Positions 45,401 to 54,031 of a stretch of DNA of 64,000 nucleotides are shown piece after piece. Within the stretch, counting starts at the first letter, position 1. The number at the start of each line of letters is the position of its first letter. Both the position numbers and the translations under genes were made by a program. The notes below the pieces were generated by a model. The model did not search any database and was not told where the DNA came from. It was given only the letters and a program-made list of their open reading frames with translations. Source of the DNA: a virus; IMG/VR virus record IMGVR_UViG_3300021440_000013, positions 124,001-188,000 of that record, one strand, 5' to 3'.

Positions 45401-47038
45401 AAGCTCGATGATTTGGTCTTCGTCGAGGTTTTCATTTTCGGTAAAGAGTTCGACGGCTTTTTCGACTATGTAGTTATAGCCGGATCTCTGGATATGGGAG
45501 GCAAGGTCTTTTTCAACCCGCGCCCCCATGTCCGTTTCACTGGTGAATTCCTTACGCTTAAAATCGTATACCTGCCGGTCGGCTTGATTTCGCCCGGTTC
45601 TTAACATGACGATTTCGCGGTGAATGTTCGCCAGGTGCCCAGGGATAATGTCGGTTAGACTGATGTGTGCTTTGGCATCAAAACCCATCGTAGGGTTATC
45701 GAGCTCATCGAGATTCGTCTCAGAACCAATACTTCGACCCGGATCCCTGTCCGTGAAGTTATCCATGAGCATGTCAAGGGCACGGAAGAACTTACCCTTA
45801 GCACCAACCTCGTTGGTTTTGTCAACCCAGTTTTGAGACTGCCTTAGTTTCTCGATAGCGCCTGCTGGGTTGTTAGCAATATTGGCAAGGCCGGCAAACT
45901 TCTCCTGGATGACCGAGTCATCACCACCGATCTGTTTGATCCGTTTAGCCATCACGTCGCGAAACCATTCCGCGATGTTGGCACCCGCCGTTGCGCCAAG
46001 CATCTCGGCTTTTGACATGGGTTCCATACCCATGTCAACCATCGATGCGTTCATTCCATCCAGCATCTCTTTAGCGTCAATGGCGCTGTCAAGCTGCATG
46101 TCGGCCGTATCGAGCGCCGAAGTAAAGCCAGAAACTGTCTGACGCGCAGTTTCTTTAAGGCGGTCCATACCTTTTTTCAGGAAGGACTTATCGCCATAGA
46201 GCGACTCAATAAACTTTTTCTTACTGACTTCTTTAAAGCGCTCGCTTTCGGTGATCTTTACGTACTCTGGCATCGCGGTGTTTTTAACCACCGCTTCCAG
46301 TTGCGTTTGGAAAACTTTGAAACTGGCCTGAGCTTTTGAGAAGTGTTCTTTTTGTGCAAGCAGCGAACGAATCTGAAGTTCAAGCGACTTGCGTTGAAAG
46401 CGCTGGTTGGTGTTAACCGTATATTGCGTCTGAATGGAGAGGCTACGCTCCATCGAGCGTTGCAGATCGAAGTTGGCATTAAAGCGCTTAGCACCGATGC
46501 GGTCTCGAATCAGGTCTTTGGCGTTATCGAGCTTACCTTGTTCTTGCTGCTGCTCAAAGACCCCTGCAAGCGACATCGCTACCGCTTGTTCTTCTTGGTT
46601 AGGGACTGTGTTCTGCTCACCACCGATGTCTATGCCACCCCAGCGTGCGATTTTCTCAGTCAGGCTTTTAAGGCGCTTAGCACTCTCTGGAACAAGCTGG
46701 TTAATCTTGGCGGTAACACGCCCGACACGGGGCTTTATTTCTCTTACCGTCTCATCGTATAGTTCGTACATCCCGGTGGTGAGCTCACCGGTTGCATCTG
46801 CCACTTCCCCGTAGCTATCAGGGAGCGTTTTGCGAAGGGTGTCCTTTACAAACTCTGGGCTAACCACCGCGTCTTTAACGCCAGACACGGTACCCATAAA
46901 GACGTTGCCAATGACACCACGCGCTTTTTTCTTACCCGTGGCTTCCTGATTAAGCTCGCCATCAATTTCATTCTCGAAGTCGAAATTAAAATCTGTATCA
47001 AACTCCGGAATATCCGAAACCAGCTCCTTCTTGGCCAT
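39428..47038 (-). CDS. Giant tape-measure-like tail protein with M15 peptidase and lytic transglycosylase domains
   Basis: The 2536-residue minus-strand protein starts at ATG 47038 after GGGAGG. The N-terminal part is helical and charged, as in tape measures. Around 1226-1380 a DFVGP motif occurs four times. A Gly/Ala/Leu-rich hydrophobic region at about 1520-1640 contains membrane-spanning stretches (ISSPVILGAAAIAGAGYGL). Near 1935-2035 is an M15 D,D-peptidase: SGVRTYEEQ, NSLHEFGLALDID (zinc His and Asp) and EPWHVEP (catalytic Glu and zinc His). At about 2195-2320 is a lytic transglycosylase with Glu2219 (AFAAVESDMNPQA) and SSAAGLFQFIRSTWD. Together these would cut both peptide and glycan bonds during DNA entry. 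Confidence 0.85.
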   Translation of the reverse strand: MAKKELVSDIPEFDTDFNFDFENEIDGELNQEATGKKKARGVIGNVFMGTVSGVKDAVVSPEFVKDTLRKTLPDSYGEVADATGELTTGMYELYDETVREIKPRVGRVTAKINQLVPESAKRLKSLTEKIARWGGIDIGGEQNTVPNQEEQAVAMSLAGVFEQQQEQGKLDNAKDLIRDRIGAKRFNANFDLQRSMERSLSIQTQYTVNTNQRFQRKSLELQIRSLLAQKEHFSKAQASFKVFQTQLEAVVKNTAMPEYVKITESERFKEVSKKKFIESLYGDKSFLKKGMDRLKETARQTVSGFTSALDTADMQLDSAIDAKEMLDGMNASMVDMGMEPMSKAEMLGATAGANIAEWFRDVMAKRIKQIGGDDSVIQEKFAGLANIANNPAGAIEKLRQSQNWVDKTNEVGAKGKFFRALDMLMDNFTDRDPGRSIGSETNLDELDNPTMGFDAKAHISLTDIIPGHLANIHREIVMLRTGRNQADRQVYDFKRKEFTSETDMGARVEKDLASHIQRSGYNYIVEKAVELFTENENLDEDQIIELKRFLSRLSRDSNNPLDPDSILSSPSFGQLSDELQDLIEYKLRSSEQSDTKNRDANTLTKAIKDIRKRTPSSDKTIAGFEKAGYGDLIAKKGLAKKRDDGKYDIDEEAYAKFMEDSAFIRSDINVKEAIKELNPKELLQAVSDRFKGAPGSQDYKDLAARYFGQKSKPDKEEGFFDKVKRFNPREAYEGIKKTKLFNWNYQAGKGDDQEHSGPMAQEVRKNLGEEVAPKGKMIDLQSMNGALMASIQHLGEKVEGLFKRDAAPPETTPKSSSRHRTKGKSAEELTNELLAKIQKDTADTVKLLTEQQKLASELVQSGGQGAGGFIPNQLVHDGTFRGMITSIMRGTMDLGFKAGSSTIEALKEFFTPGEKTEKAKGLFTSAKDFLKDQLTDKESGTRKAFSTLYEKAASFSSTVFDSAKSFLTEGLPNGLKFIKDKVSKVFGWVGDKLNEAKDLYLPDGVEPVIRAVKLKAGFYRDAVTGEVLDTMDKLNKAKGDIVDSVGNIILSLEERSKGLYDRYGDKIRGNVTNVIRLATKAAAWVGDKARKGFNVLTDKSLSMGGKIKEWWDQPTDWGQFGINFGENKYAKDTYEVLLDIRDIMLNQRVNVLKRIKKRESAKLKVTPPGGPVDKAPKNLNEVLKEAKDEVAIKSAEIKEKTAELKNKIKGFFGFGKGGAVSEEVAKDFVGPMQPGVSTAAIGTSSGSLLSRGMDFFKNKENFTDLKGKGRELGDKLLGRTPEDFVGPMQPGDKKKGLFNKAKYQYSALKTKHTATKTQRPDEFVGPIYPGARQKDAIDRGISDLQPNETYQDRIDAMIQAAKDRFKQPSWSTPKAQSPGDFVGPRLPDQMGPAKPSRFKLAQGKARGLLGTGAAMAGGLASSIGGFLKGGEKGAAAATPENQPQVEKKPSLLKRVKQKIDSAKRAWNDTDGSGTRDGSIEEREEKLAELKASRQKEGAQADLTARYKGGTGLMDLLGNGLKMAMTGFGGLFSLITKGLGGVMGLAGKLLAMTPGALVKGVGGVAKLAGKGAWGAAKLAGKGALGLGRFALTRALPGLAMGALNVAGGAIGAVASVISSPVILGAAAIAGAGYGLYKLYQYATRNNADEFERIRLNQYGFGYNQSVDQYNYYPFMLEAYLEDGRVGYDNGKAYINDKKVKSEELLELFKIDKEDTEQGEKFSRWFDKRFKPFFLTHMTALYAVNNKAKLKEVAKFKPDDRIKYLELVGFESGPYDEDTSPVKALSQLSLDNKFVKDSIEALIAKAKADKPKDTKATLPPAKLGETTATSVAKTLFDKLTFGVFKDKEKESQIDQAQKAKVEEERRKNAEQNKAQVQTATQSEDGGAAPASTTAREQGSEEKSLVGGAGKVAMAPGAPLEGTAGRQFVKFEKKGINIDSLNPTMLKLFLGMAEEYGKNTGKSILVTSGVRTYEEQVEMKRKYGDRAAAPGNSLHEFGLALDIDSKIADELDKLGLMKKYGFTRPVGQEPWHVEPAGIQKNPSEAKTNGQLRDAMISAGVMRGGAGYGSMANSAKGRRNKDVALGLLNAPPSPVASNLQQTAKDQVLPPPKFSEAVKAETTSTNTVDTAVAVKKASDQNAKAGTPPSKDAKLSMAQNTAAANSTTNDLPPPDAEEKPASTGGKATTASAENGASGDIKAQIASHAKRAGEDPALMQAFAAVESDMNPQAKASTSSAAGLFQFIRSTWDSMVSKYSSKYGLEKTASPFSVEASSLMAAEYIKENKKVIAPVKSNPNLTDLYLAHFLGASGAKAFLSMPPDAIAANRFPGPASKNQNIFYKDGKPLTVKQVYDNLSAKLNEKSSRYGVKAPTGSLGLSAAPSKGPGLDIDPAQSPISTPMAGEKVSAQKAAVANAGPAAGQKKAPEPKSSSSGLFLDNRTPGVVSTGRTESGEGMAAGFGSLSTALDKSVGIQQESLVVLREILSNVKVEKVAEMMATVVSATTKAAKAGDEKASPKEQDRINLGRKDKSGSSALDMRRTM
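42880..43370 (-). repeat. Four dispersed DFVGP coding repeats in the tail protein
   Basis: The codons for DFVGPMQPG (two copies, about 43180 and 43350), DEFVGPIYPG (about 43070) and DFVGPRLPD (about 42897) occur at spacings of about 40-60 residues, each inside a basic, Pro/Gly-rich linker. They look like short linear motifs rather than folded domains. Confidence 0.8.
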
Positions 47039-47089
47039 TTTTAGATAGCCTCCCATAATGTAAAGTTTAGCATCCAAAGGATCTTCGCT

Positions 47090-49116
47090 ATGAACCTTTT
47101 AGATACGGTCCCATTTAACCTGAGTCTTCTAATTCTCACGCCCGAGAATACACGTGGACTTGGGCAAGTCAAAGTGCTCGATGTTTTCTCAGCGGCCAGT
47201 AAGAACTTTCACAGTGACGGTCTTTTTAGTATCGAGACCTTTGGTAAGGTAGGGGGTGAACGCCGTAGCCGCCTCTATGGTTACATTAACCTTAATGTGC
47301 CAATCTTTCACCCTGTGCTCTATAAGAGCTTGATTGGGCTAAAGGAGCTCTACGCGCAGATCATGGCGGGTTCTGCCTACGCCAAATTTGATCCAGTAAC
47401 AAAAGACTTTGAAGCAGCCTCAATCACCGACGGTGAAACAGGCTACGCGTTCTTTGTCAGGCATTTCCAAGCGCTTCAGTTTGAGGAGCGTAAAAGTACG
47501 TCGCGTGAGTTCGCGATCAAGCTCATTAATAAATACCGCGATAAGGCTTTTATTGATAAACTCATTGTGCTTCCTGCTGGATTACGTGACTACACGATCC
47601 AGCCCAACGGTAAGCCTGAGGAAGATGAGATCAATACCCTGTATCGCAAGGTGCTCTCCAATGCTACGGTCATTGGGACTCAGTCAAAGAGCGATCTGAC
47701 CCATATTGACTCAACCCGTTATGGGCTTCAGAATGCGGTACAGGAGGTCTTTAGTTACATCGTGAACTTGCTTGAGGGGAAGGGTAAGTTGATCCAAGGC
47801 TGGTGGACTAACCGAAACGTTCACAACAGCACACGCAATGTGATCACAGCGATCGTCCCCAAGTCTAATGAACTGGGGGACGAACACACCATTTCCCCAA
47901 ACCACACCGTCGTGGGGATCTATCAGCAGATTCGTGCGATTTTTCCGATCTCGATCAATCTGATCCGTGAGATGGCGGGTATGGTTTTTTCAGGTCCTAA
48001 TAACCCAGCGCGGCTAATCGATCCAAAAACACTTCTAGGTGAGACGGTCTCGATTGATCCGGTTCATTTTGATGAGTGGATGACCCAGGAAGGGATCGAG
48101 TCCATTTTAAACCGTTTTGAGATCGAGGCGCTTCGACACGACGAAGTTAAGGTGGGTGGACATTACTTCGCTCTGCTTTACAATGACGGTAAACGCGTCA
48201 AACTCTTTCACGGCTTGCAAGAGCTGCCAGATGGGTTTGACAAGGCATTCGTTAAACCGGTTAGCTATGCAGAGCTGTTCTACTTAGCGGTCTATAAACG
48301 TGTCAGGGAGATCCCTGCGTTTGTGACACGTTACCCCGTGATCGGCTATGGTGGTATCTACCCAAGCTTCGTCTATATGAAAACGACCACGCACAGTCAA
48401 TCTTTGCGTGTTTTAGATGACGCGTGGCAAGAAAGTGGCGATGTCGCTAATGAGTTCCCAATTCGCGGTGTACCTTTCGTTAATTCACTGAGTGTCTCCG
48501 GAGCCCACTTAGGCCGGCTCGGGGCTGATTGACAACGAGTGTAATAATTGATGCTAGAGTTTAGCATCTCGTTGTTTGTCCGATTTTGTAGAAATGCAAA
48601 ATTGATCCTCCTTTAACTGCTGGAACCCACTAAAGCTGTGTCACCACATGCGTCACGAAAGTAGACGTAGACGGTTTAAAAACGACATGGATGATCCGAT
48701 TGACTCGGTGAAATGGGGAACCGTGGAGTGAAACACTCCCTTTAGCAGCCAAGCTCCTAAGGCGTAAGCTATGGAGAAGGTTCAACGATCAGCCCTTAAG
48801 CAAGGGGTAGGCTCAAGCGAGCCGAAACGGGGAGCACCTGACCGGTTGATGCCGAAGGTGAAGATATGATCTGTTCTGCATGCAAAACATGCAGCGTATG
48901 CGGGTAATGCTGCGGGGAGAAGGGTAGCGTCTTTTCTTGAACAACAAGTTCGACGGGGATGTCATGTCGTTTGTACCGGTGATGACCGATGAGTCTATCG
49001 CAGAAGTTACGAAACTCTTGGCCAGTCGCGACTACTATGTGGGTGTCGATGGCAAGATGGTATTTAGCTCTTCTAACGATGTCTCTGAGTTGGTTTTCTC
49101 AGAGATGACCAGTTAA
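47090..49116 (+). CDS. Phage RNA polymerase beta' subunit, N-terminal part, split by a group I intron
   Basis: Exon 1 is 47090-48529 and exon 2 is 48949-49116; joined they encode 535 residues. GKGKLIQGWWTNRN...NSTRNVITAIVP matches bacterial beta' [41 protein letters not shown] matches LNRAPTLHRLGIQ. The catalytic loop is rebuilt only after splicing: HLGRLGAD / FDGDVMSFVPV gives DFDGD, whose three Asp hold the catalytic magnesium. Exon 2 continues as in bacteria (IAEVTKLLASRDYY like EARALMMSTNN). Without splicing, TGA at 48530 ends the chain after the first Asp. Beta' C is at 1-2022 and beta at 49666. The gene is divergent from the giant tail protein with 51 nt between starts. Confidence 0.88.
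48530..48948 (+). ncRNA. Self-splicing group I intron
   Basis: This 419-nt non-coding insert has group I core elements. ACTGCTGGAACCC...TAAAGCTG occurs in the P3-P4 region, followed later by GCAGCCAAGCTCCTA...GGAGAAGGTTCAACGATCA and AAGATATGATC. P7 pairs 48787-48791 (GATCA) with 48867-48871 (TGATC). Hairpins lie at 48793-48806, and at 48876-48894 (P9-like). The 5' splice site follows exon U48529, which can form the usual U-G pair with a G of the internal guide; an extended P1 is possible (ACAACGAG with CTCGTTGT). The last base is G48948. No homing-endonuclease reading frame is present. Exact splice ends come from the restored DFDGD frame. Confidence 0.88.
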
Positions 49117-49131
49117 GGAAAAGTGGTTAAA

Positions 49132-49662
49132 ATGAACCCAGTTGTTTTAAAGAACACACTTTGGAATGCGCTGGCAAAGTTTCTTCTTAGAAAGAAACTT
49201 GCCGCCATCACCAGTAATCGAGGTATTGAACTTGATCGTGACGAGAAGATCGTCATTCGGTCGTTTGAAGGCACCGCTATTAAAGGTCCTGATAAAGGGT
49301 TTTTTAACAAGTTGATCTGGACCTTCTTTTTAAATGAACTTGACGGAGTCATTGGGGATGCTCGGTGGAACCCTGAGCGTAAAGACACACTTCTGATCCG
49401 TCTTAAATGGTGGTTTAGAAATCCGTGCCATAACTTCACGTGGCATGTAATCGGATTTGCCCAGAAGCTGAGCACTCGGGTCGACTTCCAAGCCGAAGAC
49501 GGACCTGGGTGGAATTACGCGATGACCCTCATCAAAGGTCTGGATGATAAGTTTACACTCTACCCCTACTTTCTTTATCTTTCTTCTAAGATAAAGTTTT
49601 ACATCGGGTGGCGTGGCCGTGGAACCTTCGGAATTAAGTTCAACATTAAGACAGGTGAGTAA
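49132..49662 (+). CDS. Unknown protein between the polymerase genes
   Basis: The 176-residue protein is rich in Trp, Phe and basic residues, with a conspicuous RLKWWFRNPCHNFTWHVIGF (about 84-103). It has no clear membrane span. ATG 49132 is used; GTG 49123 is an alternative, as AAGGA lies at 49115-49119. It lies 15 nt after beta' exon 2 and 3 nt before beta, so it is in one operon with them. Related phage proteins of unknown role may carry the same WWFRNP-like stretch, but I cannot verify this. No polymerase motif is visible. Confidence 0.6.
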   Translation: MNPVVLKNTLWNALAKFLLRKKLAAITSNRGIELDRDEKIVIRSFEGTAIKGPDKGFFNKLIWTFFLNELDGVIGDARWNPERKDTLLIRLKWWFRNPCHNFTWHVIGFAQKLSTRVDFQAEDGPGWNYAMTLIKGLDDKFTLYPYFLYLSSKIKFYIGWRGRGTFGIKFNIKTGE

Positions 49663-49665
49663 ATT

Positions 49666-52600
49666 ATGAAACCTATTTTTAAGGTACTTTATCGGGCAGA
49701 GGGTATTCGCTACAGCGATCGGCTTTTGAACCTCCCGCAGTATAAGCTGACGCAGTTTCCACGAGGGTCTCTTTTTCACAGCGTCGATTACACGCATCTA
49801 CACCCAGACGTAGAGGCTGCTCAGCCCTATTTCACGGGTTATAGCAAGAAGATCTTGGTTGATCATCTTACGCACTATGAGGCTCTTAAAGGCCCCGCTC
49901 GCCAAATCACCTTCAACATCAATCAAGCCACACGGACGTGGCGTCAAAGCCACCGTGCTCTCTGGAGTGAGCTTGAAGCGCCGTATCGTACAGAGCAAAA
50001 TCCTGACGCACTCATTGTCGTAAACTACGGTTATCTGGACAAAGCCCACATTTACCAAAAGGTGCAGTTGGCAGAATATTACCGCTGGTACAATCTCTTT
50101 GATACGCTTTACCGAAAAGTCAACGAGATCGCCGCCGTAAGTGATCGTCATCAGTTCTTGTTTTATCCTTTGCCAAAACTATTACAAGGCCGGGCAATCC
50201 TTCAGAAGTTTGAAAAAGAAGGCGAAGGCTCAATTCGAACGGTGTCGTTCTTTGGCCAAGGTGGAGATGCCAGTTATCTCTTTTTGGACCTTTGGAAATG
50301 GTTAGGTGTTAAGCACCGCGCTAATAGCCTTTTATCACATATCTATCCGAAACATTACGCCAAAGTCAACTTGATCTTCCAGGGTAGTTCAGGTAATCAA
50401 GTTTGGATTAACTTGGGGTATCTGAACAGTTGGATCAAGGGTCAAGAAAACGCAACCGAATTTAACAGTGTCACGCAGTTTGATGCGGAGTTGATCCAAA
50501 AACTCTACCTTCGAATGGCGATGAGTTTGAACTCGGTGGTGACTGAGCCTGAAGTGCTGCCCGATGAAGCGGTTGAAATCAACCAAAGTGTCCCTGTGCC
50601 GAAGGTTTCTGAAGAACCTTCGGCAGGTAGCGTTGACGAAACCAGTCTTGACACCGAGAGCGCGGCGCTTCCCAGTGACGAAGAAGAGAACCCCAACGCA
50701 GGACAATCACTCCTTCGAGTCAACCTTAAAGCAGGCGCTAAAACCGAGGTGGCGGCGCTGGATAAAAAGAGCGATGAGCTTCCCGTTGAGGACCTCACCA
50801 AACTCATGCTCGATGAGCTTGAAAAAGACATGGAGGCACTGGATCGCATCAGTCTTGTTCACCTTAAGAATAGTGGTGAAAAAATGGATGCGACAGGCGG
50901 TCCGGCGGTTGAAATCACGCTGGATAGCCGTAGTGTAAGAGAAGAAGTTTATAAGACACTGAGCGCTGAAGAAGCGCTTAAGAGCCGTATCCGTGAAGAC
51001 GCTGAGGCGAATCTCATTACCGCTTCGGATTACCGTAAGTATGAAGAGGCGATCAAAGCGTACCAAGAAAGCCCTGATCCTTACGGTGGAAAAGAGCCGC
51101 GCATTAAAGCGATGGTGATTAAACCCGAAGAACTCATCATCACTCCCGAAGAAAGTAAGATCGTCTTGACGAGCGCAACGCCTGACACCACAATGGGTGA
51201 AAGCACGCTGAAGACGTTCGATAAGAAATACATTCGAACGGTTCACCGTAAGGACATCTTACAAGCGATCGACGCGATCCAAGGAACCGGTGTGGTGATC
51301 CGTAACCACGAGGTGGAAATCCGGCATAGCGTCCTAGGTGTGTATGAGCACCACCGACTTGAAATCAAACCGATCGATGGTGCGCCGTCCACGCTTCAGT
51401 TTACGCTTCCTGTGGTCGAGGAGGACGGCACCTTTACAGCAGGAGGAAACAAATACCTTCTGCGTCGTCAACGGGTCGACAACGTTATTCGTAAGATCGC
51501 GCCTCAGATCGTCTCGCTCTCGACCTATTACGGTAAGACGTTTATTCAAACGTCGCCTAAGATGTCAAGCAGCAGTCTAGTCTGGCTCTTTAGACAGATT
51601 AACCTACAGGCGCTCTCGGGTGAAGGCCTTATCAGAGACGTTAACCCAGGCAATGCGTTTGATAACGATTACACCGCACCGTACATCTATAACGCACTTG
51701 CCAGTGAGTTTGAATCGATGAGCGTCGGAGACATTAAGCTCATCTTCGATCACAAAGCCGCAAGGAAGCTTCTTAACGAAGGCCAAGGGTATCCGCGATC
51801 TTTGTTTGCAGATGGGGCTGTGTTTTGCGGTGTGGACAGCAAGGGGAATTATATCCGGGTTGACCGCGATAATCACTTTCAGCGCTTTAGTGACAAAGGG
51901 GTGGAGGAGCTCGGTGATTTTGCCAGCTTGGCTAAGCTGGATGTCGAAAAAGCACCGATCGATTTTGCTGAGATGCGGGTGTTTTCCAAGTATGTGCCTG
52001 TGGGGCTCATCCTTGGCTACTATGTGGGCTTTAAACGCCTTATCGCGCTTCTGGACGAGCCGTACCGTGTGGTTGAGGGGCGTAAGAATAAAGGCTTGGC
52101 GCCTAACGAATACGCGGTAAGTTTCCAGGATGTGAGCTACATCTTTAAAACGACAGACCGCGTTAGCACACTGATCCTCTCAGGCTTTATGGAGTATGAA
52201 AAGATCATCAAGATGTTTGAGGCTAAGGAGTTTGACCATAAAGAAGTCTATCTCAACGTCTTAATGGCGAAGAAGATGAGTGCCATCTATGTGCGTGAGC
52301 TCGACATGATGGAGTCGGCCTTTATTGATCCGATTAGTCGTGAGATCTTGGCTGAGATGAAAGAGCCGACCAGCTTTATTCCGCTGCTGGTAAGAGCCGT
52401 AGAACTCCTCACTACGTTTGAACACCCTGCATCGCAAGACCGCTCTGCTATGCGTGACCGGGGCTATGAGCGTTTTGCAGGCACGATCTACAAAGAACTG
52501 ACCCAGGCGGTTCGGCAGTTTAGGAATAAGAATCTCGTAGGGCGCTCTAAGGTCGATATGAGTCCGTTCCAGATCTGGAACGCCTTAATGAAGGACAATT

Positions 52601-54027
52601 CCTTAAAGATCGTTGAGGACACCAACCCGATCCAGAGTTTAAAAGAACAGGAGGTCATCACCTTTACCGGCACAGGAGGTCGTAATAAAGACACGATGAC
52701 CAAAGAGACGCGCGCGTATCACCCGAACGATGTGGGTATTCTGTCTGAGTCGACTGTCGACAGCACCTCTGTGGGGACCATCGCGTACCTCTCTGCAAAC
52801 CCGAACATCAAAAATGTTCGGGGTATCGCAAAAGATGAGAAGGTCTTTAACCCGACGACGATCCTCTCAACCAGCGCACTTTTATCACCCGCCGCAATGA
52901 ACGACAATCCCAAGCGTGTTATGTTTATCACCACGCAGCATTCGCATACGATCGGCTCAAGTGGCTATAAGCAACCTCGACTCCGAACAGGGTATGAGTT
53001 TGTGATTGGGAAACGGACTCCGAAGCTCTTCTCTAGCGCGGCTGAAGAAGACGGTGTTGTGCTGAGTATTGCGGAAAAAGGCATGGTGGTGCGTTATGCC
53101 TCAGGTAAAGAAGTAGGTCTTGAATTAGGTCGACTTCACGGTAAAGCAGAAGGAACGGTGTACCCTCATGATCTCGTCACCTCTTTAGCAGTCGGTGCTA
53201 AGTTTAAAGCAGGCGATATTCTTAGCTATAACACCAAGTTCTTTGAGCCTGATTTTATAAACCCCAAAGAAGTGGTGCTAAAAGTGAACGATGTCGTCAG
53301 AACCGCGTTCATGGAAAACAACTTAACACATGAAGACTCGTGCTCGATTTCTCAGAGCCTGGGTAAGCGTTTTGAAACCGAGGTGATGAAGGTTAAGTCA
53401 TACGTGGTGAAGTTCCAACAAAACCTTCTCGAAGTCATTAAGCTGGGTGCTCGGGTAGACCCAAAGACCGTCTTGATGATCATTGAGGATGAGATCACCG
53501 CGAACACCGGTGCGTTTAGCGAAGACAGCTTAGCGACACTTAAACGCCTTTCAAATGCTGCGCCTAAGGCTGGCGTGATGGGTATCGTTGAAAAGATCGA
53601 AGTGTTCTATCATGGCGACAAACGTGACATGACGGCGTCGATCAAAAAGCTCGCCGATAAATCCGATCAAGACATGGCTCAAGCGGCTAAGAGTGTCGGT
53701 AAGCCCGTTGTTTCGGGGCGTGTTACCGACGAATATCGCGTGGCGGGTTCTCCGCTTGAACTCGATTACGCTGAAGTGAAAATCTACATCTCCGTTAAAG
53801 CGGGTACGGGCGTAGGTGATAAAGCGGTCTTTGGTCATCAGATGAAGTCGACGATCGCCGAAGTGATGGCCGAACCGATCCATACCGAAGCGGGTGAGAT
53901 CGTAGAGGCGACGTTTGGTTACCGCTCTGTGGCTAACCGCGGTGTTCTCTCTCCTTCAATCATTGGCACCACCATCACGCTTCTGGATGTGGTGGGTAAG
54001 AAAGCGGTTGAGCTTTACGAAGCATAA
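49666..54027 (+). CDS. Phage RNA polymerase beta subunit (lacks its C-terminal tail)
   Basis: The 1453-residue protein is a fused N- plus C-part of beta. An acidic linker (residues about 300-360, with SLDTESAALPSDEEE) and a charged helical region interrupt the N-terminal third. The central TKETRAYHPNDVGILSESTVD lies where bacterial beta has the RDVHPTHYGRVCPIETPEG element. Near the C-terminus, VGDKAVFGHQMKSTIAEV (about 1381-1398) matches GDKMAGRHGNKGVISKI and keeps both Lys residues that contact the initiating nucleotide. The chain then ends at VGKKAVELYEA, before the GEMEVWALEAYGA region, which is instead encoded at 31566-32234. Beta is usually one chain or split differently in phiKZ. Subunit identity is firm, virion or non-virion type unknown. 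Confidence 0.88.
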   Translation: MKPIFKVLYRAEGIRYSDRLLNLPQYKLTQFPRGSLFHSVDYTHLHPDVEAAQPYFTGYSKKILVDHLTHYEALKGPARQITFNINQATRTWRQSHRALWSELEAPYRTEQNPDALIVVNYGYLDKAHIYQKVQLAEYYRWYNLFDTLYRKVNEIAAVSDRHQFLFYPLPKLLQGRAILQKFEKEGEGSIRTVSFFGQGGDASYLFLDLWKWLGVKHRANSLLSHIYPKHYAKVNLIFQGSSGNQVWINLGYLNSWIKGQENATEFNSVTQFDAELIQKLYLRMAMSLNSVVTEPEVLPDEAVEINQSVPVPKVSEEPSAGSVDETSLDTESAALPSDEEENPNAGQSLLRVNLKAGAKTEVAALDKKSDELPVEDLTKLMLDELEKDMEALDRISLVHLKNSGEKMDATGGPAVEITLDSRSVREEVYKTLSAEEALKSRIREDAEANLITASDYRKYEEAIKAYQESPDPYGGKEPRIKAMVIKPEELIITPEESKIVLTSATPDTTMGESTLKTFDKKYIRTVHRKDILQAIDAIQGTGVVIRNHEVEIRHSVLGVYEHHRLEIKPIDGAPSTLQFTLPVVEEDGTFTAGGNKYLLRRQRVDNVIRKIAPQIVSLSTYYGKTFIQTSPKMSSSSLVWLFRQINLQALSGEGLIRDVNPGNAFDNDYTAPYIYNALASEFESMSVGDIKLIFDHKAARKLLNEGQGYPRSLFADGAVFCGVDSKGNYIRVDRDNHFQRFSDKGVEELGDFASLAKLDVEKAPIDFAEMRVFSKYVPVGLILGYYVGFKRLIALLDEPYRVVEGRKNKGLAPNEYAVSFQDVSYIFKTTDRVSTLILSGFMEYEKIIKMFEAKEFDHKEVYLNVLMAKKMSAIYVRELDMMESAFIDPISREILAEMKEPTSFIPLLVRAVELLTTFEHPASQDRSAMRDRGYERFAGTIYKELTQAVRQFRNKNLVGRSKVDMSPFQIWNALMKDNSLKIVEDTNPIQSLKEQEVITFTGTGGRNKDTMTKETRAYHPNDVGILSESTVDSTSVGTIAYLSANPNIKNVRGIAKDEKVFNPTTILSTSALLSPAAMNDNPKRVMFITTQHSHTIGSSGYKQPRLRTGYEFVIGKRTPKLFSSAAEEDGVVLSIAEKGMVVRYASGKEVGLELGRLHGKAEGTVYPHDLVTSLAVGAKFKAGDILSYNTKFFEPDFINPKEVVLKVNDVVRTAFMENNLTHEDSCSISQSLGKRFETEVMKVKSYVVKFQQNLLEVIKLGARVDPKTVLMIIEDEITANTGAFSEDSLATLKRLSNAAPKAGVMGIVEKIEVFYHGDKRDMTASIKKLADKSDQDMAQAAKSVGKPVVSGRVTDEYRVAGSPLELDYAEVKIYISVKAGTGVGDKAVFGHQMKSTIAEVMAEPIHTEAGEIVEATFGYRSVANRGVLSPSIIGTTITLLDVVGKKAVELYEA

Positions 54028-54031
54028 AACC

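Noticed and set aside
48530-48948. Homing endonuclease or other protein gene inside the intron
   Set aside because: All frames are broken by stops; the element is RNA only.
49666-54027. A second intein in the beta subunit, suggested by its acidic and charged insert near residues 300-400
   Set aside because: No intein block A, B or HN/Cys-Ser-Thr junction is visible; the region is a charged linker.
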